Below, in pieces: positions 24,901 through 33,662 of a stretch of 64,000 nt of DNA (position 1 is its first letter; each line of letters begins with the position of its first letter). A model generated the notes under the pieces. That model saw only the letters and a program-made list of their open reading frames with translations. It made no database searches and was not told where the DNA came from. The stretch is from Kiritimatiellia bacterium (GTDB lineage Bacteria > Verrucomicrobiota > Kiritimatiellia > JAFGHX01), in NCBI GenBank assembly GCA_016929905.1, contig JAFGHX010000234.1, positions 1 through 64,000 on the forward strand. The letters run 5' to 3'. Position numbers and translations under genes: made by a program.

Positions 24901-27900
24901 CTATCCGTTATTGACCTTGGCGAACCCGAAATCCTCGAACTCGGCCGGGACCAACCCGATGCCTTTCTCGACGGCTCGCGGATCCGTGGCGAACACGTCC
25001 GGGAAATCCAGATCGTGCTTCCGGACCAGCTTGTCGGAAAGGAGCACCGGATACTCACGCCCGCGGCTCATGGTCGTTTCGCCCTGCGCCATGCCCACAG
25101 TGCCTTTGAACCCCGGGTTGCCGAAAAAGGAGCCGGTTTCCCCCTTGATCGCTTTGAATTCGGCCAGGCCGATGCGGGCAAGCGTGGAAAAGACAGGCGG
25201 GGCGTCGAACTCGGTGCGCATGCCGTTGGGTTGCGCGACGCGTTCATAGGCCGCCTCGCCGTAGAACAGGAACATCTTGCGCTCCTCGTCCGGCAGGCGC
25301 ATGTAGTAGCAGTTGTCGTTTTCCTCGAGCGACTCGATCTTTCCAATCTCGAAATAGGGCACCAGCGCCTTGAAGGGCAGGCTGTCCGCGAAAACGTTCC
25401 TGCGCATGACGATCTTCTGATCCGGTTCATTGCCCAGAACGCACGCGGTAATGAGGTTCTGGAGAAAGACGTTGTTCTCGATCAGCGTGTTCGGGGAGTC
25501 GACGATATGCATGGCGGATCCCATGCTGGCTACGCTCACGCAGTTTCTGGCGGTTACCTCGGCGCAATGCCTGGCGCCGAGCAGTCGCGCCGCGTATCCG
25601 GGGCCGCGTCCGTCCGAGAAGCAGCGGGTGACGCGGATGTGGCGAGCGTAGTCGAGCTGGATGACCGCCGCCCCCCCGGGCAGAACGCCGTGATCCTTGA
25701 AGTGGAAACCGTCCAGGTGAATGTGGTCTTTCTTGAAAACGACGAAGGCGTGCGAGAGGGTGCGGTCCCTGCCGTCGAACACCACCTTGGCGCCCGGCAT
25801 GGGCCGGAACGTAATCGGCTTGCCCGGTTCGCCGGAGGCGCGGACGCGCACCGTTTCCTGGTACGTTCCCCCGGCGAGCAGGACCGTATCGCCGGCCTTC
25901 ACCTGCCCGGCGGCATGGCCCACGGACCGCCAGGCCTTCTCGCGGCTGAGCCCGGTATGGGCGTCGTCGCCCTCGGGTGCGACGTAATAGACGGCGGGCT
26001 CGGGCGCTGCCCGCGTTGTCGTGAACGTCAATGTCCCCGCCGTGATCTTGGTAAGGGGCCGCGGCGCGCCCGCCCGGTTGCTGGGCCGTTGGAGCGAACG
26101 TATTTCGAGGGCGTAGCTGCAATCCGGTTCCAGGCCGCCGAGGCTGAACGAGGTAAACCGCGCGGGACTATCGATCTTGACCCTGTGCGTCATGTCCGGG
26201 GGCTGACCCCACGCCACTTCGACCGCCGCCGGCGTCGTCGTCCACCATTCGATGTTGGCGGTCGTTTCGCCCACCGAATGGAGAAAGGGACCGATCAACC
26301 CCGCGCTTTGCTCCCGGTATGGCTGATGGCGGCCCAGCGCGGTCCCTTGCGGTCCGCGGCCCGCGACGATTCCGGCGTCCTTCACTTCCGGCGCGCCGTG
26401 CGTGCCGGCCACGATCTCGGGGGCCAAGACCTCCGAATGCCGGTCGTGGCGTTCGCGAAGCGTCTCGATCGAACGCTTCTTGCCGGCGACCGCCCAGCAG
26501 TGGGCGCCGTCGGAATAGCTGTTGTAGTCGGAATACCGAATGCCGCCGTCGCCGTCGAGCACGACGGCGGGGCCGTCGGCATTCGCGTAGATGTTCCCGC
26601 TGAGGTACACGCCCGTTGCGTCGCTCAGCCGCAACGGTTCGGCCACGAACAGGGCGTGGGTGACGGTCAGGTCCTTCGTCGCTTGCGCCCGCAGGCCCTC
26701 GAACGTGCAATGACGAAAGGCCATGTCGTGCCCGCCCTGAACGTGGACGGCGCCGGCGAAATCGACCCGCTCGAACTCGACTCCCGCGCTTGCGCTCACA
26801 TACACGTCGCCTTGGATGACGGCCCGCGCCCGGCCGCGTCCGCGAATGTGGATTTTTCCGGCGCCGGCCCGGCCCAGGCTTGCCTCCCCGCCGGCCGTGT
26901 AGACGCCCGGGGCCAGGTAAAGGGTGTCGCCGGGCTGGAGCTTGCCGAGGGCCCGGCCGAGCGTCTGCCAGGCGTGGCGCATGGACGTTCCGCTGTTGTC
27001 GTCGTCGCCGTTCGGTCCCAGGAAAAAGACGCGGTCGCCGTGTTCCGGAAACAGGCCCCGGTCTTTCCCGTCCTCGCGCGCGTTGCGGAATCGCGAATCG
27101 CCCTGCAGCCGCCAGTCCATGTTCACGGGATCGGCGAATTCGCGGTCCAGCTCCAAATCGGTTTCGTTTCCGAACGCGATGTTGTCGGACGCGTAGTCCG
27201 CCTGAAAGCGATAGGAGTTGCAGCGCCCGCCGATGATGGAGTTGCGCAGGTTGTACGCCCGGATGTTGTCCAACGAAACGCAGTTTTCGAGGAAGGCGAA
27301 CTCTTTGCCGTTCTGGCCCTTGGTGGAGTAGTCCAGATGATGTCCCCACGTGACGCAGTTGCGGAACCGCATCGGGCCGGAGAACGTGGTGTAGGCATTG
27401 ATCCCGCTTTGTCCCTCATACGCCGTGCAATCGGCGATGAGGTTATCGGCGCTGTCCGGCCCGCCGAACGACTGAATGTTGTACAGGCGGTTGTGGTGGG
27501 CCAGGCAACGCTCCACGCGGTTGCCGCGCCCGTTGTGGAGCACGATGCCCCCGCAGTTCAACCAGGCGGCACAGTCGCGCAGCGTGCAGGATGTCGGCCG
27601 GTCCAGCGCGATCCCCCACTGATAGCTCGGGATCCAGTTGCGTGCCCCGACGGCGCGTACCATGGTGCAATAGTGGCCGGTGGCGGAAAGGCCCTCGACC
27701 GTCACCCGCGTTGGCGTGTCCAGAACCAGCCCGCTGCCGCCCTTCACCGCGATGCTGTAACGGCGGCCGGCCGGCGCGCGTAGGTCCGCGGTGGAGATGT
27801 AGAGCGTTTTCGCTTCGACGTCGTAAAACATCGAGCCCGGCTCGAAGTCCAGTTCCGCGAACACCGGCTTCCTCTCCAGAATCGACATGGTGGCGTGCTC

Positions 27901-28302
27901 CAAGACCGCTTCCGGCTCCCGCTCGAAGCGCGTGGCGTAAACGAAACGATGCCCCGCCAGCTTCTTGAACTCCGGCGCGGGCCGATCGCCCCGGAGTACG
28001 ACCGTGCCGGGGATTTCGGCCCGGATGAGCGTCTCCACCTCGGCGTTTCCCAGATCGGCCCGGAATACGTTCTCCTCGTATTCGCCGGGACCGATGGTGA
28101 GGACGTCGCCGGCTTTGAGCGCGTCCACGCCCTTCTGGATCGTCAGGAACGCCCGTTCCCGGCTCCTGCCGTTGCCGACGTCACTGCCCTGTTTGTTGAC
28201 GAAATACGCCGCGCCCCGCGCGGCGCCTTCCGATGCGATTGTCGCGGCAAGCGCAATAGCCATCAGCATGCTCCCATTCCCGGCGTTCTTCCGCCTTGTC
28301 AT
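24901..28302 (-). CDS. Secreted triple-module right-handed beta-helix protein
   Basis: A 1133-residue exported protein. ATG 28302 is chosen because a signal peptide follows (MLMAIALAATIASEGAARGA); the frame continues upstream without family character. The same opening motif occurs three times, each marking a parallel beta-helix of the pectate-lyase/DUF1565 type: YFVNKQGSDVGNGRSRERAF (about 32), FFLGPNGDDDNSGTSMRHAW (about 417) and YYVAPEGDDAHTGLSREKAW (about 770). Each is followed by a G[DE]-x-[LV] then PG[EV]Y or GGTY stretch. A fibronectin-like segment precedes the third module. A carbohydrate lyase/hydrolase or binding role is likely; catalytic residues could not be identified. Site B of the 20-bp motif is 41 bases upstream. 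Confidence 0.8.
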   Translation of the reverse strand: MTRRKNAGNGSMLMAIALAATIASEGAARGAAYFVNKQGSDVGNGRSRERAFLTIQKGVDALKAGDVLTIGPGEYEENVFRADLGNAEVETLIRAEIPGTVVLRGDRPAPEFKKLAGHRFVYATRFEREPEAVLEHATMSILERKPVFAELDFEPGSMFYDVEAKTLYISTADLRAPAGRRYSIAVKGGSGLVLDTPTRVTVEGLSATGHYCTMVRAVGARNWIPSYQWGIALDRPTSCTLRDCAAWLNCGGIVLHNGRGNRVERCLAHHNRLYNIQSFGGPDSADNLIADCTAYEGQSGINAYTTFSGPMRFRNCVTWGHHLDYSTKGQNGKEFAFLENCVSLDNIRAYNLRNSIIGGRCNSYRFQADYASDNIAFGNETDLELDREFADPVNMDWRLQGDSRFRNAREDGKDRGLFPEHGDRVFFLGPNGDDDNSGTSMRHAWQTLGRALGKLQPGDTLYLAPGVYTAGGEASLGRAGAGKIHIRGRGRARAVIQGDVYVSASAGVEFERVDFAGAVHVQGGHDMAFRHCTFEGLRAQATKDLTVTHALFVAEPLRLSDATGVYLSGNIYANADGPAVVLDGDGGIRYSDYNSYSDGAHCWAVAGKKRSIETLRERHDRHSEVLAPEIVAGTHGAPEVKDAGIVAGRGPQGTALGRHQPYREQSAGLIGPFLHSVGETTANIEWWTTTPAAVEVAWGQPPDMTHRVKIDSPARFTSFSLGGLEPDCSYALEIRSLQRPSNRAGAPRPLTKITAGTLTFTTTRAAPEPAVYYVAPEGDDAHTGLSREKAWRSVGHAAGQVKAGDTVLLAGGTYQETVRVRASGEPGKPITFRPMPGAKVVFDGRDRTLSHAFVVFKKDHIHLDGFHFKDHGVLPGGAAVIQLDYARHIRVTRCFSDGRGPGYAARLLGARHCAEVTARNCVSVASMGSAMHIVDSPNTLIENNVFLQNLITACVLGNEPDQKIVMRRNVFADSLPFKALVPYFEIGKIESLEENDNCYYMRLPDEERKMFLFYGEAAYERVAQPNGMRTEFDAPPVFSTLARIGLAEFKAIKGETGSFFGNPGFKGTVGMAQGETTMSRGREYPVLLSDKLVRKHDLDFPDVFATDPRAVEKGIGLVPAEFEDFGFAKVNNG

Positions 28303-28343
28303 TTTCAACCCGTTCCCCGGTTGATCTTCACGACGCGAGATGG

Positions 28344-28363
28344 TAATATATGGAATATTTCCT
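28344..28363 (-). promoter_or_regulatory. 20-bp regulatory motif, site B
   Basis: The plus strand reads TAATATATGGAATATTTCCT, 17 of 20 identical to site A. It lies 41 bases upstream of the beta-helix protein start. Here the dyad is GGAA-ATA-TTCC. The distance fits a promoter with a leader of about 30 bases. Confidence 0.75.
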
Positions 28364-28609
28364 TGAATTAACGCAAAAAAAAGAGCGGACAGACGAAATG
28401 GGGTGTGCCGATGTTCAAACACATGATTTATAGATAACGAACGCATTCGGGTTTTTCAAGGGGTTGGAGCAGAGGATGTATGGCGCCTCTCGAAACGGCG
28501 ATGGCGAAACGCGGCTATGTGTTCCGGCAGCATGTGGGCAAAGGGTTGGATAGCGGGGGAATCGAGAAGAACAGGTCCAATTCCGGCCCCATCGACATCG
28601 CCGTGACCT

Positions 28610-29401
28610 GTGCCCGATGCCGCCGAACAGGTTGCCCGGCGCGGCGAGTACCTGTCGAATTCGATTCACGATTGGCCCGGGATCCGCATCGCAACGCGAG
28701 CAGCGCCGCCGCCCGGCGGCGACTGGGAGGCCGCGCCGCTTGATCCGTGCTTCCTCCAAGACAAAGCGCCGGGTTTTCCTCCGGCGCTGGCTTTCGACAA
28801 GCTCGCGTTTCGTACCGGGTGGCGGGACCGGGACCACTATCTCGTCATGGAGGGGATCGGAGGGGCGGACGTTTCGCACGCACACCTGGACGTCAACGCC
28901 GTGACCCGGCTCAACCATCTGGGACGGCATCTGCTCGTTTCGAACGGCTATGGCCGGCGCGTTGGCGTCATGAATGCCGCCAAGCGGTTCAGCACGCGTG
29001 TGCGGGGGCCGGACGACCACAACATGCTGATTTTGCGGCGCGACGGGGACGTGGTGGCGGACAATCCGCCCTTGAGCGCCCTCCTGCAGCGAGGGAGGAG
29101 GGGGCCTGTTTTCCATTTGCCGTCGGTGAACCCTGACGACATGCACGGGCTCGCCACGCTCCTGGCCGCCACGCGCGGCGACCGGGCGTACACGGTTGCC
29201 CGGCCCGCGGCAGGTTACGCGGTCATCCGAGGCCCGCACGCAGACTGCGGCGGAATCCGGATCGAAGGGGCGGGGATGGACATACGGATTGCGGCGGATG
29301 CATGCACGATTCGGTTTGAGCCTTTACCCGAACTGCCGGCTGAACTTCAGGCGTGGCAAGGCGGGAGGGCAGAAGCAGGGAGGCGGGAACGATGCCGGTG
29401 A
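28610..29401 (+). pseudogene. Truncated heparinase II/III-like fragment
   Basis: The open frame contains FDKLAFRTGWRDRDHYLVMEG and then DVSHAHLDVNAVTRLNHLG, which resembles the catalytic-core strand and SHxHxD motif of heparinase II/III-like lyases; family proteins are usually 600 residues or more. The upstream half is missing, there is no ribosome site or signal peptide, and 28447-28609 does not continue the homology in any frame. Probably the C-terminal remnant of a polysaccharide lyase gene; the family match is tentative. Confidence 0.45.
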
Positions 29402-29404
29402 ACG

Positions 29405-29667
29405 ACAAGAGCCGGAGGCGAACCCGGCACTTCCGCTACGACCCTCTGGTCGCGAGAAACCAGCGGTATCCGGTTGTTCGGCGCGGAATCGGATTCACAT
29501 CGAACATCGAAATCGGAAAGAACGACGCCCCTCGGCAGAGCGACGAACGGGCCGGGCTTCCCACTCCGATGTTCAGTGTGCGATGTTCGGTCTGAACCGA
29601 GCGGCTGGGCAACGCGAGAAATGCCAGGCCGTAGCAGACTCGCCCCGCATCGGCACGGCATCCGCCG
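29405..29667. other. Intergenic region with short repeated text
   Basis: The sequence at about 29505-29600 contains GATGTTC-type words (CATCGAACATCGAAATC; CCGATGTTCAGTGTGCGATG) that resemble the dispersed intergenic repeats common in PVC genomes. No gene is seen. Confidence 0.3.
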
Positions 29668-30753
29668 TCAATGGAGGACGAGCGTCCTCGCGAGCCGTTT
29701 TCCTGGAGCGGACTCGTCCGCGCGTCTGTCCGCGATCGCGGCGGTGGCCTTGTCCCAGCCGGCGACGAACATATCCCGGAAGTAGGCCACCGGCCCGAAA
29801 TGCTCGAATTCCGCCAGCGGCAGCCCGTCATCGTCGTAGGCCTTGCGAAAATCCGTGAGCTTGTCGCGCAGCTCGGCAACAACCTTCTCATCGGCCGGTG
29901 TGTCGAAGCGCGGCGTGACCGGCGGGTCCTGTTCGACGATGTCCGCGGCCATGCTGTAGTTGATGGTGACGTGAACGTCGCCGCCGACCATTTCCGTGAA
30001 ATGGCGAATGGCCCTGGCTCCGCCGCCCAGGAACGTGAAATCCGCACCCGTCCGTTTACAGACGGCAAATTGCCTGCGCGCCACGATGCAACCGGCTTGC
30101 CGCAGGACGTCGTCATCGATCTCGACGCCCTCTCTCGCCACGACCCCGGCGAGGTATTCGTCGTAGATTCCGGTGATATGCGTGAGGCAGAGTGGGGGAC
30201 ACGGCCCTTTTGCCGCCACCCGCTGCTGTAGCTCGCACACGGCCTTGGCCTGCGCGATCGACATGACTTCCGTTGCGATGACGGGGATGCCCGCTTCCAG
30301 CACGCGCGCCATCACGTCGAGCCCGACCTCGGTGGCCGGGATTTTGCTGATGAAGTTTCCGGGCAGTTGGCGGCAATCGAGTGCCTCGCCCACCATGTGA
30401 TCCGCCTCGCGGTCACGGTAGGGATCGCCCTGGATGGACACGAATCCCCGCTGCCCGTTCGATTGCTCGTGGAGGGGGAGGAACAGTTCCAGGATTCGCG
30501 CCACGAGCGTCTGTTGGGCGAGGGCTGCCGCCTTGCGGTCGTCGTTTGTGCGGGCGATGGCTTCGTCGATCGCGGCAAGCGCGTCCGGCCTGTCGGATTC
30601 AGCCTGAAGCATTTTCGACACGTAGGTCGGGTTTGTCGTGCAGCTTACCGCGCCGGCGGCGATGGCCTTCTTCGCGTCGCCGGTTGTCGGATTGTTGACC
30701 CACAGGCGCGTGGGCGTCTGCTCGGATACCTTGTGGAAATAGCCGTTCTTCAT
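29668..30753 (-). CDS. Transaldolase-family aldolase
   Basis: A 361-residue class I aldolase of the transaldolase family. An early conserved stretch is LWVNNPTTGDAKKAIAAGAV followed by SCTTNPTY. The likely Schiff-base lysine is in NFISKIPATEVGLDVM near residue 137. ATG 30753 is chosen over an upstream ATG because GAGGAG lies about seven bases before it. It is the last gene of a minus-strand operon with a GH29 fucosidase, an HpcH/HpaI aldolase, a UxaA-like dehydratase and a short-chain dehydrogenase, so it probably acts on a sugar breakdown product. The substrate is not known. Confidence 0.8.
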   Translation of the reverse strand: MKNGYFHKVSEQTPTRLWVNNPTTGDAKKAIAAGAVSCTTNPTYVSKMLQAESDRPDALAAIDEAIARTNDDRKAAALAQQTLVARILELFLPLHEQSNGQRGFVSIQGDPYRDREADHMVGEALDCRQLPGNFISKIPATEVGLDVMARVLEAGIPVIATEVMSIAQAKAVCELQQRVAAKGPCPPLCLTHITGIYDEYLAGVVAREGVEIDDDVLRQAGCIVARRQFAVCKRTGADFTFLGGGARAIRHFTEMVGGDVHVTINYSMAADIVEQDPPVTPRFDTPADEKVVAELRDKLTDFRKAYDDDGLPLAEFEHFGPVAYFRDMFVAGWDKATAAIADRRADESAPGKRLARTLVLH

Positions 30754-30764
30754 GTGTGTTCTCC

Positions 30765-31526
30765 TCATGTCGATGCGCCCCCGTCAATCAGGATCGTCTG
30801 GCCGATGATGTAGCCTGCGTGTTCGGAGCAGAGGAACGCCACGAGTTCGCCGGTCTCCTCGCAGGTGCCGGGCCGGTTCGCCGGGATGCCTGCAAGATAT
30901 TGCTCGAGCAAGTCGCCTTGGATCATGTGGGTGAACCCGGTATCCGCGATCAGGCCCGGGGCCACGCCGTTCACCGCGACGTTGTACGGTGCGGCCTCGA
31001 TGGCAAGCCGCTTCGTGAACGCCGCGATGCCGCCCTTGGTGGCGGCGTAGTGCGGGCTGGCCAGCAGCTTGCCGCTGACCCCGGCGATCGACGAGATGTT
31101 CACGATCCGTCCCCACTTCCGCTCATACATGTGAGCCAACGCCTCCCGCGTGCACAGGTAGAGCCCGCGCAGGTTCGCATGCATCATGCGGTCCCATTCG
31201 TCTTCCGCGATTTCGGCCAGCTTCTTTCTGCCGCCGCTGATCGCCGCGTTGTTCACGAGCGCGTTGACGGGGCCCCATGTATCGGCGATCTGTTCGTACA
31301 TCCTCTTGACCGCGCCTGAGTCGGTGACATCGGCGGAAACGGTCATCATGTTCGAGTCGGTCGCCAGTCCCGCTTCCTTCAGCGTCCGGGCGGCCGTTTC
31401 CAGTTTCTCTTCGTTGCGGCTGTTGATGGCGACGCGGCAGCCCTTCCGGATCAGCGCTTTGACGCAGCCGAACCCGATGCCGGTGGCGCCACCCGTTACC
31501 AGTGCGGTCATCTCGGCGAATTCCAT
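30765..31526 (-). CDS. Short-chain dehydrogenase/reductase
   Basis: A 253-residue classical SDR. The cofactor motif TGGATGIG lies at residues 11-18, NNAAIS near 92, and the catalytic Ser...Tyr-x-x-x-Lys set in NISSIAGVSG and YAATKGG (about 143 and 157). The C-terminus FLCSEHAGYIIGQTILIDGG is typical of FabG-like enzymes. It lies 11 bases before the transaldolase gene and 38 bases after the UxaA-like gene. In this context it may oxidise a sugar or a deoxy-keto acid, for example as an L-fucose dehydrogenase or 2-keto-3-deoxy-L-fuconate dehydrogenase (inference). Confidence 0.9.
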   Translation of the reverse strand: MEFAEMTALVTGGATGIGFGCVKALIRKGCRVAINSRNEEKLETAARTLKEAGLATDSNMMTVSADVTDSGAVKRMYEQIADTWGPVNALVNNAAISGGRKKLAEIAEDEWDRMMHANLRGLYLCTREALAHMYERKWGRIVNISSIAGVSGKLLASPHYAATKGGIAAFTKRLAIEAAPYNVAVNGVAPGLIADTGFTHMIQGDLLEQYLAGIPANRPGTCEETGELVAFLCSEHAGYIIGQTILIDGGAST

Positions 31527-31564
31527 GGTTCTCCCCTGTCTCCTTGTGTTGTCTGTGCGTGTTC

Positions 31565-32758
31565 CTACGCCTGGTGATGCCGCATGGGGAAGTTCATGCG
31601 GAAATCGTGTTCGTGCTCGGTTCGTGTCTTCTTGCCCGACGCGGTCTTGACGATCAGGTCCCTTAACCGCGCCCCAAACCGCGGAGCCGCACCCGGGATC
31701 GTCGCCAGGGGACCGGCGTCAAAATCAATGCGATTGGATCGCGCCCTGAAATATGCCGTGCCGCCGGTGACTTTAACGACGGGGAGCAGGGGCGCAACGC
31801 TGTCGGCGCCGACCATGACCGGCATGCCGTTGGCGGGGCCGGCCCCGCAACAGTTCACCATGAGATGGGCGCCGGCGCCGAGCAGGCCGGTCATGACGAA
31901 ATCCGTCATCGCGGGCCCGTCCATGACGACCAGCCCCGAGCGAGCCGGCACGGCGCCGTAGTCGAGGACGGCCTGGATCCGGCCGGTTCCCGCCTTGGCG
32001 ACGGAGACTCTGGATTTCGCGCGCAACGATTGCAGGCCGCCCTGAACGTTGAACGGGCACATTTCGTGTTCGTCCAGGGATTCGCCGGCGCTCAGAAGCC
32101 GGCGCCGGTGCTCTGCGATGACGGCCTTGAGTTTCCGTTTCACGGCGGCGGATCGGGCGCGGCGGAAGAAGGTGTCGGTCAGCCCGATCATCTCGGGACA
32201 TTCGCTCAGCAGCACGGTGGCGCCGGCCTGGACCAGCAGATCCATGGCCGCGCCGCACGCGGCGTGCGATGTGAGCGGGGACATGACGTCCGTTCCGGCG
32301 CAGTTGAGCCCGACGCGAAGAGACTCGAGTCCGGCCTCGACACGCTTTGCCTTCTTGGCCCGTTCCGCCAGCCGCCGCACGAGGGCTCGGCCCCGGGCCG
32401 ATATATCGCCTGCCGCCCCGCCGTTCGGTGGGCCCACGAGGTGTGCCGCATAGCCGTCGGCCTGTGCCTTGTTCACCACGGCGCGCGGGTCATAGTCCTC
32501 GTCGCCGGAGGCGACAAGGACGGCGGCGTAGACGTTGGGATGCCGGAGCACATTCGACAGAACGCGGCGGAACACGGCCCGGTCCGGGCCCACGTTGCCC
32601 ATGCCGTGCTTGTGCGTCAACGCGACGCAGCCGCGTATGCCGGCGGCGATCTGTGTCGTCCACGGACTGCACGACAGCTCGCCGGACACGACCACCACGT
32701 AATTGCGGATGCCCGGCGGGCCGTGCCGGCGTTTATAGCCTATGAATGTATCGTTCAT
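31565..32758 (-). CDS. UxaA-family (altronate dehydratase-like) hydro-lyase
   Basis: A 397-residue protein starting MNDTFIGYKRRHGPPGIRNY, the hallmark of the UxaA/galactarate dehydratase large domain. Conserved cysteine-containing segments follow: GLNCAGTDVMSPLTSHAACG near residue 147, LLSECPEMIG near 187, and NCCGAGPANGMP near 304. These enzymes dehydrate sugar acids to 2-keto-3-deoxy acids using iron. Placed between a GH29 fucosidase/HpcH aldolase pair and an SDR, it could act on L-fuconate or a related acid (inference). ATG 32758 is chosen over an ATG 21 bases upstream, which would lie closer to a repeat element. Confidence 0.82.
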   Translation of the reverse strand: MNDTFIGYKRRHGPPGIRNYVVVVSGELSCSPWTTQIAAGIRGCVALTHKHGMGNVGPDRAVFRRVLSNVLRHPNVYAAVLVASGDEDYDPRAVVNKAQADGYAAHLVGPPNGGAAGDISARGRALVRRLAERAKKAKRVEAGLESLRVGLNCAGTDVMSPLTSHAACGAAMDLLVQAGATVLLSECPEMIGLTDTFFRRARSAAVKRKLKAVIAEHRRRLLSAGESLDEHEMCPFNVQGGLQSLRAKSRVSVAKAGTGRIQAVLDYGAVPARSGLVVMDGPAMTDFVMTGLLGAGAHLMVNCCGAGPANGMPVMVGADSVAPLLPVVKVTGGTAYFRARSNRIDFDAGPLATIPGAAPRFGARLRDLIVKTASGKKTRTEHEHDFRMNFPMRHHQA

Positions 32759-32765
32759 CGACAAA

Positions 32766-32850
32766 TCCCGGGGTTCCACCCCGCCGGGGGTTTTAGCCCC
32801 GGCTACCCATATTCAGCCCCTCCGGGGCTGTGGCCCAGGGGCTTTCGTTC
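32766..32850. repeat. Intercistronic GC-rich hairpin repeat
   Basis: Between the aldolase and UxaA-like genes lies a string of hairpins: GCCGGGG-GTTTTA-GCCCCGGC near 32783-32803 and the perfect CAGCCCC-TCC-GGGGCTG at 32814-32830. Such paired elements resemble dispersed REP-like repeats of PVC genomes. It lies inside the presumed operon and could attenuate expression of the downstream genes. Confidence 0.55.
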
Positions 32851-32889
32851 ATCAACATTCCCCGATCGGCCCCGCCGGCGACCGGCGCG

Positions 32890-33657
32890 TTAGTCTCTGA
32901 TTGCCTCCATCAGCCGCTGCAGCGCGTCCTTGAACAGGACCACGTCCACAGCGCACGAGACGATCTGTATTCCGAGTTGGACGCATTGCCGAATCGCCGC
33001 GGGCTCCGAGACGGCCGTCGCGGAGATCTTGCCGGCCTCCCGTACCGTACCGGCAAATGCGTCGAGTGCCTGCTTGATGGCCGGCTCTTCGAACCGGCCC
33101 GGCATGCCGAGGTCTTGACTCAGGTCGCCCAGCCCCAGGAAGAGCGCGTCGATGCCGTCGAGACCGGCGATCGCCGGCAGATTGTCCAGGCCCGTTCGGG
33201 ATTCGATCTGCACCATCAGCATGGTCTGGTCGTTCGTCCGCTGCATGGTTTCGCTGGTGAGCTTCTCGAGTCCCTGTGCGGCGGACCGTGAGGACGAGGA
33301 GTACCCGCGCCGGCCGAGCGGATAGTATTTGGCTGCCTGCACGGCGCGTTCGGCCTCGGCCGCCGTATCGACGTGCGGCACGTTCACGATATCGGCGCCG
33401 AGGTCCAGCACCTGTCCGATCTGCCTGCTGTTGTTCTCCCGCACCCGCACCAACGGCACGCCGCCACGGTGTTTCAGGGCCAGGATAAGCGTGTCGACCT
33501 GTTGCGCGGTCAGCGTGGAATGCTCCATGTCGATCCAGGCGAAATCGAAGCCGGTCAGCCCCACGAGTTCCGCGAGCGCCGGCTCCGCGTTGCGCAACAC
33601 CACGCCGAAGGCCGGCCTCCTCTCGGCTATCTTTCTCTTCAGATCTTCCATGCTCAT
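32890..33657 (-). CDS. HpcH/HpaI-family 2-keto-3-deoxy acid aldolase
   Basis: A 255-residue class II aldolase of the HpcH/HpaI/RhmA group. Characteristic segments are FDFAWIDMEHSTLTAQQVDT near residue 38, LVRVRENNS near 67, and MVQIESRTGLDNLPAIAGLD near 139, where Glu would bind the metal; LGLGDLSQDLG follows. ATG 33657 has AGGAG eight bases upstream. It begins five bases after the fucosidase stop. The family splits 2-keto-3-deoxy acids into pyruvate and an aldehyde; from 2-keto-3-deoxy-L-fuconate the products would be pyruvate and lactaldehyde (inference from the neighbouring fucosidase). Confidence 0.86.
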   Translation of the reverse strand: MSMEDLKRKIAERRPAFGVVLRNAEPALAELVGLTGFDFAWIDMEHSTLTAQQVDTLILALKHRGGVPLVRVRENNSRQIGQVLDLGADIVNVPHVDTAAEAERAVQAAKYYPLGRRGYSSSSRSAAQGLEKLTSETMQRTNDQTMLMVQIESRTGLDNLPAIAGLDGIDALFLGLGDLSQDLGMPGRFEEPAIKQALDAFAGTVREAGKISATAVSEPAAIRQCVQLGIQIVSCAVDVVLFKDALQRLMEAIRD

Positions 33658-33662
33658 GTCCG

